Positions 19,138 through 29,092 of a stretch of DNA of 64,000 nt are shown here, one piece after another; position 1 is the first letter of the stretch, and every line of letters starts with the position of its first letter. Both the position numbers and the translations under genes were made by a program. Location of the stretch: assembly GCA_013215095.1 (NCBI GenBank), contig JABSPM010000009.1, forward strand, positions 22,640-86,639, written 5' to 3'. The notes under the pieces were generated by a model. That model saw nothing but the letters and a program-made list of their open reading frames with translations, had not been told where the DNA came from and did not search any database. Source of the stretch: Flavobacteriaceae bacterium (GTDB lineage Bacteria; Bacteroidota; Bacteroidia; Flavobacteriales; Flavobacteriaceae).

Positions 19138-19845
19138 ATGAAATACAAAAGAATTCTATTAAAATTATCAGGCGAAGCTTTAATGGGTGAACGCCAATAT
19201 GGTATTGACCCAGAACGTTTGGCTGAGTATGCTCAAGACATTAAAGAAATTACAAATTTGGGCATCGAAGTAGCCATTGTTATTGGTGGAGGAAACATCT
19301 TTAGAGGTGTTGCTGGTGCTAGCAATGGCATGGATAGAGTTCAAGGCGATCATATGGGAATGCTGGCAACGGTTATTAACGGACTGGCATTACAAAGTGC
19401 TTTAGAAGATGCAGAAATACCAACCCGTTTGCAAACCGCGATAAAGATTAATGAAGTAGCAGAGCCTTTCATTAGAAGAAAAGCTATGCGACATTTAGAA
19501 AAGGGGCGCGTCGTTATTTTTGGAGGTGGAACAGGAAATCCTTATTTTACAACCGATTCTGCGGCTGTATTAAGGGCAATTGAAGTCGAAGCTGATGTCA
19601 TTTTAAAAGGAACGCGTGTAGATGGAATTTATAACGCAGACCCAGAAAAAAATGCAGATGCCATAAAATTCGATCATATTAGTTTTGAGGATGTGCTAAG
19701 AAAAGGTCTCAAAGTTATGGATACAACTGCCTTTACATTAAGTCAGGAAAATAATTTACCAATTATTGTGTTTGATATGAACACTAAAGGTAACTTACTT
19801 AAAGTTGTTACAGGAGAAAATATTGGAACAACAGTAAATGTATAA
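19138..19845 (+). CDS. pyrH: Uridylate kinase (UMP kinase)
   Basis: Hexameric amino-acid-kinase-fold enzyme phosphorylating UMP to UDP with ATP in pyrimidine synthesis. Seen: [26 protein letters not shown], the [19 protein letters not shown] stretch, [19 protein letters not shown] and the C-terminal [19 protein letters not shown]. At 235 residues the length is usual. Order tsf-pyrH-frr is common. A possible -7 box TATATTTG lies at 19107-19114, without a clear -33 partner. Confidence 0.96.
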   Translation: MKYKRILLKLSGEALMGERQYGIDPERLAEYAQDIKEITNLGIEVAIVIGGGNIFRGVAGASNGMDRVQGDHMGMLATVINGLALQSALEDAEIPTRLQTAIKINEVAEPFIRRKAMRHLEKGRVVIFGGGTGNPYFTTDSAAVLRAIEVEADVILKGTRVDGIYNADPEKNADAIKFDHISFEDVLRKGLKVMDTTAFTLSQENNLPIIVFDMNTKGNLLKVVTGENIGTTVNV

Positions 19846-19899
19846 CCATGTTTTGGCTTAGTTTTTGAATAGACTAACCCTAATTAATATAACAGAACA

Positions 19900-20457
19900 A
19901 TGAACGAAGAGTTAAAGTTTGTCTTAGATTCGGCAAAAGAAGCCATGGATAATGCAATCAAGCATTTAGAAAAAGAATTTGTAAATATTAGAGCTGGTAA
20001 AGCGTCACCTGCAATGCTTGGTGGAGTTATGGTAGAATATTATGGCTCTCAAACCCCTTTAAGTCAGGTGGCCAATGTGAATACCCCAGACGGTAGAACC
20101 ATTACGGTACAACCATGGGAAAAAAGCATGCTACAAGAAATAGAACGTGCTATTATGATCGCAAATCTAGGTTTCAATCCAATGAATAATGGAGAAAGCA
20201 TCATCATTAATGTACCTGCATTAACGGAAGAACGTCGTAAAGAGTTGGCAAAACAAGCAAAATCAGAGGCAGAAGATGCTAAAGTAGGTATCAGAAATGC
20301 TAGAAAAGAAGGCAATAACGATATAAAAAAAATGGATGAGATTTCTGAAGATCTTAAAGGTAATGCAGAAATTGATATCCAAGAAATGACGGATAATTAC
20401 GTTAAGAAAGTTGACGCGCTATTTGCAGTCAAAGAAAAAGAAATTATGACAGTTTAA
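19900..20457 (+). CDS. frr: Ribosome recycling factor
   Basis: Splits post-termination ribosomes with EF-G. Seen: FVNIRAGKASPAMLGG near residue 28, the hinge and beta domain with TPLSQVANVNTPDGRTITVQ, and the long helix with ALTEERRKELAKQAKSEAED. 185 residues, the standard length. The gene ends directly at a strong terminator. Confidence 0.97.
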   Translation: MNEELKFVLDSAKEAMDNAIKHLEKEFVNIRAGKASPAMLGGVMVEYYGSQTPLSQVANVNTPDGRTITVQPWEKSMLQEIERAIMIANLGFNPMNNGESIIINVPALTEERRKELAKQAKSEAEDAKVGIRNARKEGNNDIKKMDEISEDLKGNAEIDIQEMTDNYVKKVDALFAVKEKEIMTV

Positions 20458-20485
20458 AAAAAGCGACATTAACGTCGCTTTTTTT
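20456..20485 (+). terminator. Intrinsic terminator after frr
   Basis: GCGAC/GTCGC core flanked by A-run and T-run, giving a 12-bp stem (20456-20467 with 20474-20485) with a 6-nt loop and an 8-T tail. The left arm begins at the frr stop codon. Confidence 0.9.
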
Positions 20486-20515
20486 TCTGATATAACGTTC
20501 TATTAATATACTTCT

Positions 20516-21793
20516 ATGCAAAGCTCTTGGTTGATTATTTGCTTTTTTGCACTTTTAAATTTAGGACAGTCTCAAACGAATCCTAAAGGCAAAACTGAGC
20601 AGCAAAATGACACAATAAAAAAAGCAAAACTGATCAGGTATATTGGTAATGGCTACTTCCCTACAAAGTACTTTGATTTTGATTTGCGTTATCTTATAAA
20701 GTACAACCAATTTGAAGGATTTAGAACAGGACTAGGAGGTGTAACAAGTAAGAACTTCTCTAACCGTTTTAGAATCACAGGCTATACAGTTTATGGTTTT
20801 TTAGACCGTAAATATAAATACAGTATTGGTGGTGGATTTAAAGTATTTCCTAATTCGAATACCTGGATTAATGCCAGTTATACCAAAGATTTGCATGAGA
20901 CAGGAAGTTCTAATTTTATAATAGATAAACGGTTTTTTCAATTTTTTGAACCCCGTTTAATTAATATTGAATTGTTTCATAAGTACATTTCCAAAATTGT
21001 ATCTATAGAACATCAGATTTCGCCCAAAATAGTAACAGAAACCGAATTTTCTGTCCGCAAAATCGCCCCAACCTACAGCTATGCATATAGGGCTTCTCAA
21101 AACAGAAAATTTTCGCGTTTTGATTTGACATTGGCAAGAATTTCTATGCAATGGAGTCCCTTTAGTGTGTTTGTGAAATCCGATAAAGGCGTCAAAGAAA
21201 CCAAAAATGAATACCCAAAATTCACACTACAATATACCAAAAGTTTTAGAGACGTTTTAAAGAGTGATTTTAATTTTTCTAAAATAGATTTTAGAACCAT
21301 TCAGCAATTTGACCACGCTTCAAACTCCAATACGCGCTTGGTGTTAACAGCAGGTCTAGCACAAGGTGATGTGCCTATAACCCACATGTACAATGCATAT
21401 CCCAATAATGTAAACAAAGAAACCATAATGCAACGTTTCTCGGTAGCTGGTAACACTGGCTTTGAAACCATGTATTTTAATGAGTTCTTCTCAGACCGTT
21501 TGGTAACATTTCAATGTAAACATGTTTTAGAACCCTTAAAAATTACACCTTGGTTTCAACCACAATTCGCATTAATTACAAAACATGCTATAGGAAATAT
21601 GCGTCATCAAAATAGACATGAAGATATTGAGTTTAATACTTTAGAGCAAGGTTACTCAGAATCTGGCATTGAAATTAATAAACTGTTTTTGGGTTTTGGT
21701 CTTAGTTTTTCTTATCGTTATGGAGCTTATCATTTGTCTCGATTTGAGGATAACTTTGCGTTTAAATTCACGTTCAATATGAAGCTTAATTAA
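20516..21793 (+). CDS. Outer-membrane beta-barrel protein related to the C-terminal part of DUF5686 proteins
   Basis: A 425-residue protein with a cleavable signal peptide (ending near LGQSQT) and a body of alternating beta strands typical of a barrel. The first part, with LRYLIKYNQFEGFRTGLGG and FSNRFRITGYTVYGF, resembles the barrel of DUF5686 proteins. Those are usually about 800 residues with an N-terminal carboxypeptidase-like domain, absent here. The end, EDNFAFKFTFNMKLN, alternates like a final strand. Function unknown; outer-membrane location is inferred. A terminator lies just upstream, so it has its own promoter. Confidence 0.7.
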   Translation: MQSSWLIICFFALLNLGQSQTNPKGKTEQQNDTIKKAKLIRYIGNGYFPTKYFDFDLRYLIKYNQFEGFRTGLGGVTSKNFSNRFRITGYTVYGFLDRKYKYSIGGGFKVFPNSNTWINASYTKDLHETGSSNFIIDKRFFQFFEPRLINIELFHKYISKIVSIEHQISPKIVTETEFSVRKIAPTYSYAYRASQNRKFSRFDLTLARISMQWSPFSVFVKSDKGVKETKNEYPKFTLQYTKSFRDVLKSDFNFSKIDFRTIQQFDHASNSNTRLVLTAGLAQGDVPITHMYNAYPNNVNKETIMQRFSVAGNTGFETMYFNEFFSDRLVTFQCKHVLEPLKITPWFQPQFALITKHAIGNMRHQNRHEDIEFNTLEQGYSESGIEINKLFLGFGLSFSYRYGAYHLSRFEDNFAFKFTFNMKLN

Positions 21794-21867
21794 TGGGAAT
21801 ATTAGCACCGCTTTTAGGCTTATAATCCTTTGCTTTTTTCTACATTTGCAACTCTTTTGAAAATACT

Positions 21868-24261
21868 ATGATGAAACTCTTTTCAGTTGGTTTTTGGGAA
21901 GCCGTTGCAAGAATTATTCTTCGCAATAGAGGAGGTATTATATGCGTTATTTTTGCGGCAACTATATTTTGGGGAATGCAATGGCATAAAATGCGTTTTA
22001 GCTATACTGAAGCCAACTTACTACCAGATGATCATGACGTCAACCTAAAATATAATGCCTTTCTTGATATCTTTGGAGATGAGGGAAATTTAGTTATCAT
22101 AGGGGTTAAAGATACGGCACTTTTTACTGTTGAAAAGTTTAATGCTTGGAATCGCCTATCGGATCAACTCAAGACTTATGACGAAGTTGAAACTGTTGTG
22201 AATATTAGTGACCTTCAAAAACTTATTAAAAACAAAAAGGAAAAGAAGTTTGACTTAGAACCTTTTATTAGAGATTCTATTGCATCACAAGAAGCGATTG
22301 AAGCTTTGAGGGATGATTTATTTAATAACTATCCATTTTATGACAACTTCCTATTTAATAAGGAAACTCAGACGATAAGATCTGCAATTTATCTCAAAAA
22401 AGAAATTGTAAATACAGCAGTACGTCGTGATTTTATTCTGGACACTTTTGAGGACAAAATACAAGAGTTTAGAGACCAAACGGGCTTAGATGTTCGTGTT
22501 TCTGGTATGCCATACATCAGAACTTTAAATGCACAGCTAATAACCAACGAGATTAGCAGTTTTATTCTCGCAGCTCTTGGGGTCACATCATTAATTTTCT
22601 TTTTCTTTTTTAGGTCCTTTAGAGCAACATTCATTTCTATGATTGTTGTATGTATTGGGGTAATGTGGACTTTTGGAATTTTGGGATGTTTGGAGTATGA
22701 AATTACTGTACTTACAGCCTTAATACCGCCGCTGATTATCGTAATTGGAATTCCTAATTGTATTTTCCTGATTAATAAATATCAGCACGAAGTTAAAAAG
22801 CATGGCAATAAGGCACGTTCTCTGCAGCGTGTCATTACTAAAATTGGTAATGCCACATTAATGACTAATGTAACTACCGCTTCTGGCTTTGCTACATTTA
22901 TTTTTACCAATAGTAAACTTTTACAAGAATTTGGAACCGTAGCTTCTTTAAGCATATTGGCTATTTTTTTCTTATGCTTATTGATTATTCCTATCATCTA
23001 CAGTTTTATGCCAATGCCTAAGGAAAAACACTTGCAGCACCTTGGAAAAAATTGGATTAATAACTTTGTAGATTGGATGGAACGTATGGTAAAACATCGT
23101 AAGATTACCATTTATGTAACCTCTTTAATTCTGCTTATTGGAAGTATTATTGGGATCTATCAGATCAGGATTTCTGGAAGTTTGATTGAAGACATGCCAA
23201 GACAATCAGAATTTTTTAAAGACATTCGTTTCTTTGAACAAGAATTTAATGGGATTATGCCATTAGAAATCATGATAGATACCAAACGCAAAAAGGGTGT
23301 TATGAAATTGGCAACCTTAAAACGTATGAATCAACTTGAAGCGCTTATTTTAGAAACACCAGAGCTGTCAAAACCACTTTCGGTCGTTGGATTGGTTAAA
23401 TACGCTAAGCAAGCATATTATAATGGTAATCCAAAATACTACCAATTACCTACTGCACAAGAAAATAGCTTTATCTTATCTTATGCCAAAAAATCTTCTG
23501 GTGATTTAGATTTACTTAAAAACTTTGTAGATAGTACTGGACAATATGCACGTATTACAACATTTATGAAGGATGTTGAAATCGAAAAAATGGAGCGTAT
23601 TGAAGAGGATTTGAGTGCAAAAATTGCCAAAGTATTTCCAAGTGAAAAATACAATGTGACCATTACAGGAAAACCCTATGTATTTCAAAAAGGCACCTAC
23701 TATTTGGTAAAGAACTTAGTGGTTTCATTAGCCTTAGCCATCTTACTTATTGCCTTGTTTATGGCATATATGTTTCGATCGTTTAGAATGATTATTGTGT
23801 CATTGATACCAAATTTATTGCCATTGTTAATTACAGCTGGTTTAATGGGCTTTATTGGCGTACCTATAAAACCATCTACCATATTAGTCTTTAGTATTGC
23901 CTTTGGAATTTCGGTAGATGATACCATTCATTTCTTAGCCAAATACAGACAAGAATTAAAAGCCAATCATTGGCGTATTAGAAAATCTGTGTTTAATGCT
24001 CTCAGAGAAACAGGAGTAAGTATGTTTTATACCTCTATAGTGTTATTCTTTGGTTTCTCTACATTTATCATTTCTAGTTTTGGTGGTACTGTCGCTTTGG
24101 GGGCTTTGGTTTCTACAACCTTGCTTTTTGCTATGTTGGCGAATTTATTATTATTACCTTCATTATTGTTAGCTTTAGAACGTAGTATTGCAAATAAAAA
24201 GGTCTTAAAGGAACCTAACTTCAGAATTATACCCGAAGAAGAAGACGATAAAGCCAAATAG
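21868..24261 (+). CDS. MMPL/RND-superfamily exporter
   Basis: Inner-membrane transporter of 797 residues with two halves, each one helix, a periplasmic loop and a bundle of about five helices (12 in all). Seen: the Asp-containing motif in the second half, FGISVDDTIHFLAKYRQE, with the degenerate counterpart GIPNCIFLINKYQHE in the first half. This belongs with the predicted exporters of COG1033/HpnN type rather than drug-pump AcrB, and no adaptor gene is near. Lipid or hydrophobic cargo is the usual guess. A -7 box TACATTTG (21841-21848) lies 20 nt before the ATG. Confidence 0.85.
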   Translation: MMKLFSVGFWEAVARIILRNRGGIICVIFAATIFWGMQWHKMRFSYTEANLLPDDHDVNLKYNAFLDIFGDEGNLVIIGVKDTALFTVEKFNAWNRLSDQLKTYDEVETVVNISDLQKLIKNKKEKKFDLEPFIRDSIASQEAIEALRDDLFNNYPFYDNFLFNKETQTIRSAIYLKKEIVNTAVRRDFILDTFEDKIQEFRDQTGLDVRVSGMPYIRTLNAQLITNEISSFILAALGVTSLIFFFFFRSFRATFISMIVVCIGVMWTFGILGCLEYEITVLTALIPPLIIVIGIPNCIFLINKYQHEVKKHGNKARSLQRVITKIGNATLMTNVTTASGFATFIFTNSKLLQEFGTVASLSILAIFFLCLLIIPIIYSFMPMPKEKHLQHLGKNWINNFVDWMERMVKHRKITIYVTSLILLIGSIIGIYQIRISGSLIEDMPRQSEFFKDIRFFEQEFNGIMPLEIMIDTKRKKGVMKLATLKRMNQLEALILETPELSKPLSVVGLVKYAKQAYYNGNPKYYQLPTAQENSFILSYAKKSSGDLDLLKNFVDSTGQYARITTFMKDVEIEKMERIEEDLSAKIAKVFPSEKYNVTITGKPYVFQKGTYYLVKNLVVSLALAILLIALFMAYMFRSFRMIIVSLIPNLLPLLITAGLMGFIGVPIKPSTILVFSIAFGISVDDTIHFLAKYRQELKANHWRIRKSVFNALRETGVSMFYTSIVLFFGFSTFIISSFGGTVALGALVSTTLLFAMLANLLLLPSLLLALERSIANKKVLKEPNFRIIPEEEDDKAK

Positions 24262-24332
24262 GTCTCACCCTGCAAATCCTACAAAGTAGTGTTGGATTGC
24301 ACTTTAAGTCAAGTCTAACTTTTTTAAGGTTG

Positions 24333-24496
24333 ATGGTATAACATCTATCTACTCCTAAATTACTCAATTAAAATGCACTTTTTTTGCCTTGTCTTTCACA
24401 ATAAAAATAACTCTTATAACTAAGGCTATGACTGTTATTTCTTTTTTATCTACTACAAAAATCATTATTTTTCTAATGCGTAATTTAACAGAAGAA
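24333..24496 (-). repeat. Dispersed intergenic repeat, copy B (inverted relative to copy A)
   Basis: Read on the minus strand, this matches 15724-15881 along about 160 bp with scattered substitutions and small indels. Both copies end near a short ATGGTATAACAT-like palindrome. It begins 70 nt after the MMPL gene in non-coding DNA. Confidence 0.75.
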
Positions 24497-24765
24497 CTGC
24501 TATAATACCATCATAATAGTTTTTTGTAAGTAATTTGAGTAAGTCTATATTTACTTTAATAGTTAGTCTTTGTTTATAAGCACTGGTCGCGTAGTCAACA
24601 CTAGCCTCGTATTTCTATGATATGAAGAGTCTGTAGATAAAAGTGAAATATCCTTTAATCAAGGTTGGATGAGCTTTGTCAACACACTTTTTGTACTTTA
24701 AAGTTTTGTATATCATGTTGTTATGTTTTTAATTGTAAGGGTGTATTATGCTAAAAAACGATGGG

Positions 24766-24813
24766 TTTTTGTTTTAAAAAATACGTAGGACTACGTATTT
24801 TTTAAAACAAAAA
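24766..24813. repeat. Near-perfect 48-bp palindrome with a TACGTAG/CTACGTA core
   Basis: Arms of 23 bp (24766-24788 and 24791-24813) are exact reverse complements with only GA between them. The core AATACGTAG-NN-CTACGTATT also occurs at 52969-52988. It could be a DNA-level binding site, a cruciform or a bidirectional terminator for distant transcripts; no gene ends close by. Confidence 0.85.
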
Positions 24814-25350
24814 GATGTACTATTTTGCAAGAGGTTTTGTTGTGTTGATTTTTTGACCTGAAGAAAATTTATATGAGAACCATCATTATAATTTGAAATA
24901 GTGAATATAAAAATTCTGTCATTAGGATTAATGCGAGTACAAAAGGTATAGAAAATACACCTGTACTTATGCGCTAATGCGTTCATGGGGCGTCGTATAT
25001 CAATTAGGGCAGTAATACCATTGAAAAATGAGATGAATTTAAAAATAAATATACGCGTAGAAATGATAAATTTTCAGAATTCATAAGGCCTGCATGCTAT
25101 ACGTTTAAGATGCGAGCCTGTTGTGGAAGATTTTAAAAACTTTACAAGTATTACTGTAGTAAAATCGATATAAGACAAATCAAGACAAAACAATAGCGCC
25201 TCTGTTGTAGTGCACTTAAAAAGGTGTAAATAAGCGTTATGTCTATGGTGTTTTCAATGCTAATGGTACAACAATACGCTACAGCATTATAGCGCCATTG
25301 GTTAATAAAATAAACAAAAAATTATAAAAAACCCTTAAAAAAAAGTAAAA
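24814..25350. other. Gene-free stretch
   Basis: No supported gene or RNA. Short open frames here lack start context or family likeness. The last 30 nt before the lipoprotein gene are A-rich, as is common in place of a Shine-Dalgarno in this phylum. Confidence 0.4.
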
Positions 25351-25908
25351 ATGAAAACAGTAAAAATACTACTAGCAAGCATGATTCTTATAACAAGTTT
25401 AGCGTCATGTAGTTCAAATGATGACAATGATAACACATCAAATGAATGTGAAGAATTTATAGATCAAGATGCAAAAGGAACAGTAAAAGGTTTTGACTAT
25501 ACCAATCAGGGAGGTACTTATATCTTACTCTCTAGCGGAAAATATCAGTGTGCCATTAGAACAAAACAAGCAACTGGAGGCTCTTGTGCCTTTCCAGAAT
25601 TTGACCCCTTTAGTAATACGCTTCTAGAAGTTAAAATTGTGTTTAATTTAGACGAATTGGTAACACAAACCATAACGTTTTCTGATGTTGCTGATGAGGA
25701 TGGGAATCTAACCAATACCTTAAATTTTAACGCGATTCATTATGATACCACCGAAAATAGTACCTATACTGACTTAGAATTAGCAACTTGTGGGACATTA
25801 GAAATAACTGAAGTTAGTAGTACTGAAATTAGTGGAAAAATTGTCGCAGAAGGGCAACAAGGAAGTACCATTAATGGAAACTTTACACTAGAATTGTGTG
25901 AGTTTTAA
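25351..25908 (+). CDS. Small secreted lipoprotein of unknown function
   Basis: 185 residues with a lipoprotein signal (SLASCSSNDDND, Cys about residue 20) followed by an Asp/Asn-rich linker, which suits surface export of flavobacterial lipoproteins. The mature part is beta-rich and holds five more Cys residues (in ECEE, YQCA, GSCAF, ATCGT and LCEF), so disulphides are possible. It stands alone between two gene-poor stretches. No family recognised. Confidence 0.75.
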   Translation: MKTVKILLASMILITSLASCSSNDDNDNTSNECEEFIDQDAKGTVKGFDYTNQGGTYILLSSGKYQCAIRTKQATGGSCAFPEFDPFSNTLLEVKIVFNLDELVTQTITFSDVADEDGNLTNTLNFNAIHYDTTENSTYTDLELATCGTLEITEVSSTEISGKIVAEGQQGSTINGNFTLELCEF

Positions 25909-26500
25909 AATACGTTTGTTATATAGCGGTTAAAAAACACCCCCACTCGTGGGCTAATACTTATGTATTGCAATTTAAAAATAAGTATGTTGAACCAAAA
26001 TTGAGAACCGCAGTGGCTGAAAAACACTAAGAACTACCTGTTTTTTAAAACAATAGGAACCATTATTTTATATCACTTAATGTTTTATAGGTTTTTGAAG
26101 TACTCGGGGTGTGTTAACAAACTAAAAACTTTTTTGGCTTGATTGTTGTTGATTTAAATCACTTCCTAATTAATCAGTGCGTTTCACTCAGTGAAATGAT
26201 ACGTACACGCATTTTAGTTAGTAATTGTTATATGTAAATAGGAATTTAGATGCCTAAAATAGTAGTAAAACATTTAACAAAAGTTTAATTGGTGCGTATA
26301 TACCAAGAACGAGATTCCAACGTAAATAATTAGAGTGAGTTAAGTAGTAGTAAAAATTAACAAAAAAAGATACTAAAAATTTTAGTAACAGAAAGAAAAT
26401 AGCTACTCTATAAATTCTCTTTTTAAGAGTTGTAGTTTTCAAAATTTTAAAAACAAAAGATATAATTACTGTTCTTATTTTAATATAAAAAAAACAATAA
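25909..26500. other. Intergenic region upstream of the accessory operon
   Basis: 592 bp before the twelve-gene operon. A 15-bp palindrome TTTCACT-C-AGTGAAA lies at 26182-26196 and may be a regulator site. A 62-codon open frame on the minus strand (26254-26442) would encode a Leu/Phe-rich, membrane-like peptide; this is easily produced by A+T-rich DNA and I do not call it. No clear -33/-7 pair was found for the operon. Confidence 0.4.
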
Positions 26501-29089
26501 ATGGCATTTTACTTTTTTACAGAACCTTCAAAATTACTAGACCAAACAAGTACACAAGGATTTGGTGCTATTGATGAAGAAAATTATAGATTGGGTAACA
26601 TGTTTGCGGCTAATCCATCAGATGAGCCAAAAGCTTTTGCTGTTATAAATGGTTCTGTGTTAGTACAACAAATAGGAGCATCTGATAAATATTCAATTAT
26701 CCTAAAGCCTTCAGAACAACCAGATCTTGGTTTACCTAAAATAGACTTTATTATTTATAAAGGAATAAAAAAAGATAGTATTATTGATGGAGAGCAAGTT
26801 AAAATTCCTAGTTCTAATGAAAATGAAGATCACTTAATCAGAAATATATATGACAGCCTATCTTTATATGAGACTGCCGTAGCTTATGTCTTTCCTGACG
26901 AACCAGATGCTGCCACATCTCTTGGGTTTGCCTATAGTTCAGTTGCTACAGAGACTGCTTTACAGAAAGCAGATACCGATTTTCTTAATGATGTATTTTA
27001 CACTAATGATGGGATTACTTTACCTGTTGTCAAATCAGGAGATCATATTGGTAATTTTGACAGTTCGGGTGATTTTGAAATTTTAATTATTTTTGAAAAA
27101 ATAGGATATCAGCCTACATTTAGTTTAGCAAGAGAGTTAGATTCTAAAATTACTTTTACTGCATTAGCTGCAACTGCGTCTAATGCAGATACATTTGAGC
27201 GTAAACATGAAAAAGAACAAGTCTTGGCTTTTATAGATTCTGCTGCATTCTTTGGAGCTTTTTCAACTTTAGGACTCCAAGTTTATAATGGAAGTGAATT
27301 TGTGAACAAAACTGGAGATTCTTTATATACAGACGTTATCTCAAAACACATAAATAGAAATAAAATCTATTTAGATATTCGAAATGAGTATGATGATTCT
27401 TTTAACTATTATGAAAACTATGATAATACCGTAAGATGGAGTTTAGACAATACTGATACTTTAGTTGATGTTGAATATGATAGAAATCATGAATGGCCTA
27501 TTTTAGTTATAGAGGACAGTCAATTTAACGTTGTAGCTGGTGACAATAAAACGATTCAACTATCTCTTCCAAATGCTGATAATGAATTCCCGCTAATTTA
27601 TTTAAAGAGAGCTTTTAGAGAAGATTTAGGGATAGAAGCTTTACCAGAAACTATTGATAAATTTTTAACACCTATAACTATAGCTAATGTCACATTAGCT
27701 AATTATGTAAGGCTAAATCAAAACCTCATAATTCCACAATCTAACGATCTAGTTTTTTCAAATTATTTTCTGATAAAATATATAAAAAGAACGAAAGTAG
27801 ATGATGATGATGGTAGCGGAACAGACACAAATAATCCAACTAGCGGATACTCTCTCCACAAGCGTGTTTATCTGGATAATTTGTTTCCTATTTTTGACAT
27901 GCACATTCCATTCCAGAATACAGATTACACAAATTTAAAAGTATATCAAGATGTATCTCATATTGATAAGTTATTAGTTAAAGATATTGCACAAGCTAAC
28001 ATTGTAGGAGATTATACATTACGAGATTACACTTCGAGTATCGGTGTTGCACAAGATCCTGATTATGTCACATTTATTTCTTTTCCATTTACCTATAATA
28101 ATAATGTAAATTTAAATGATGATGTGTTACCTCTAAGTACTATGGAAATGGGGAACAACAATCCGTTTTTAATCGAACTTAACTCATTAATTAGCTCTGT
28201 AGACCTTGTTAGAAGTGAGTTTACTAATAATGGACAAACAGTAGGTTTTTTAAAATTTATAAATAACACGGAAACAACAGATTCAACTTTTACTTCAACT
28301 GACTATACTTTTAACGATGTTATTATACTTTCACTAACTACGCAACAAAATACTGCTTTACAAACATTAAAGGACACTAATTTTCCAGATGGATACAAAA
28401 TATATTTAGGAGTAAAAGATATTACTCCCATTATATCAGGAGGCAACACTTATTTTTCTTTTGAATTAGTGCTTAGAGGCTTACGGTCTCAAAATGATGA
28501 AATAGAGACTCACGTAGTAGATTCTGGTATTATTGCATATACTGATGCACAAATACTTGGGATAGATAGCGGACATGTATTTCCTGTTTCTCAAGCTTAT
28601 ATAGAAGAAGATTTTGGTGAAAGAACTGGCGGAAGACACAAAGGGATTGATATTGAAACGACTTCAGATGCAACAACACCAGGGTCACCTGTTTATGCTG
28701 CTCGTGGTGGAACAGTTGAAAGAATTATTAAAGCAACTAATAATGGGACTATTACTGCCTACCTTACAGAAAATGGAGGAACAGATAATAATGCAGCTGG
28801 GATTCGTGTAAGAATTCTTGGTGACAATGGCTATTATTATTATTATTTTCATTTAGCTCCAGGAACTAATGACCATTTAAATATAGGAGATGTTGTAGCT
28901 ATTGGAGATCAAATAGGGGAAATTGGATTATCTGGGGAAGGAAATGAGGTAAATAGTCCTGCTTGGACACAATATCATTTACATTTTGAAATATGGAGTG
29001 GTACAAATTATAGAACAGATAAAGTTAGTCCATATACCGTTTTTCCAGAACTAGCATTACTGCCTTTTGATACTCATAGAAACGATTAG
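26501..29089 (+). CDS. Large protein with C-terminal M23 (LytM) peptidoglycan endopeptidase domain
   Basis: 862 residues, no signal peptide (starts MAFYFFTEPSKLL). Residues 1 to about 690 form a beta-rich region of unknown fold, starting with AFAVINGSVLVQQ and PSEQPDLGLPKIDFIIYKGI. Residues about 700-845 are an M23 zinc peptidase: GGRHKGIDIE holds the His and Asp ligands, the PVYAARGGTVERI strand follows, and YHLHFEIW holds the HxH pair. M23 enzymes cut peptide cross-links. An intracellular form with a long N-terminal region suggests delivery by a secretion machine or release by lysis; that is inference. First gene of the operon, 3 nt before a lipoprotein gene. Confidence 0.8.
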   Translation: MAFYFFTEPSKLLDQTSTQGFGAIDEENYRLGNMFAANPSDEPKAFAVINGSVLVQQIGASDKYSIILKPSEQPDLGLPKIDFIIYKGIKKDSIIDGEQVKIPSSNENEDHLIRNIYDSLSLYETAVAYVFPDEPDAATSLGFAYSSVATETALQKADTDFLNDVFYTNDGITLPVVKSGDHIGNFDSSGDFEILIIFEKIGYQPTFSLARELDSKITFTALAATASNADTFERKHEKEQVLAFIDSAAFFGAFSTLGLQVYNGSEFVNKTGDSLYTDVISKHINRNKIYLDIRNEYDDSFNYYENYDNTVRWSLDNTDTLVDVEYDRNHEWPILVIEDSQFNVVAGDNKTIQLSLPNADNEFPLIYLKRAFREDLGIEALPETIDKFLTPITIANVTLANYVRLNQNLIIPQSNDLVFSNYFLIKYIKRTKVDDDDGSGTDTNNPTSGYSLHKRVYLDNLFPIFDMHIPFQNTDYTNLKVYQDVSHIDKLLVKDIAQANIVGDYTLRDYTSSIGVAQDPDYVTFISFPFTYNNNVNLNDDVLPLSTMEMGNNNPFLIELNSLISSVDLVRSEFTNNGQTVGFLKFINNTETTDSTFTSTDYTFNDVIILSLTTQQNTALQTLKDTNFPDGYKIYLGVKDITPIISGGNTYFSFELVLRGLRSQNDEIETHVVDSGIIAYTDAQILGIDSGHVFPVSQAYIEEDFGERTGGRHKGIDIETTSDATTPGSPVYAARGGTVERIIKATNNGTITAYLTENGGTDNNAAGIRVRILGDNGYYYYYFHLAPGTNDHLNIGDVVAIGDQIGEIGLSGEGNEVNSPAWTQYHLHFEIWSGTNYRTDKVSPYTVFPELALLPFDTHRND

Positions 29090-29092
29090 AAA

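Noticed and set aside
24774..24986. Minus-strand 70-codon ORF
   Set aside because: It runs out of the 48-bp palindrome and has no protein-like features.
26254..26442. 62-residue membrane-like peptide on the minus strand
   Set aside because: Leu/Phe/Tyr-rich composition is expected from A+T-rich DNA; no start context, neighbour or family supports it.
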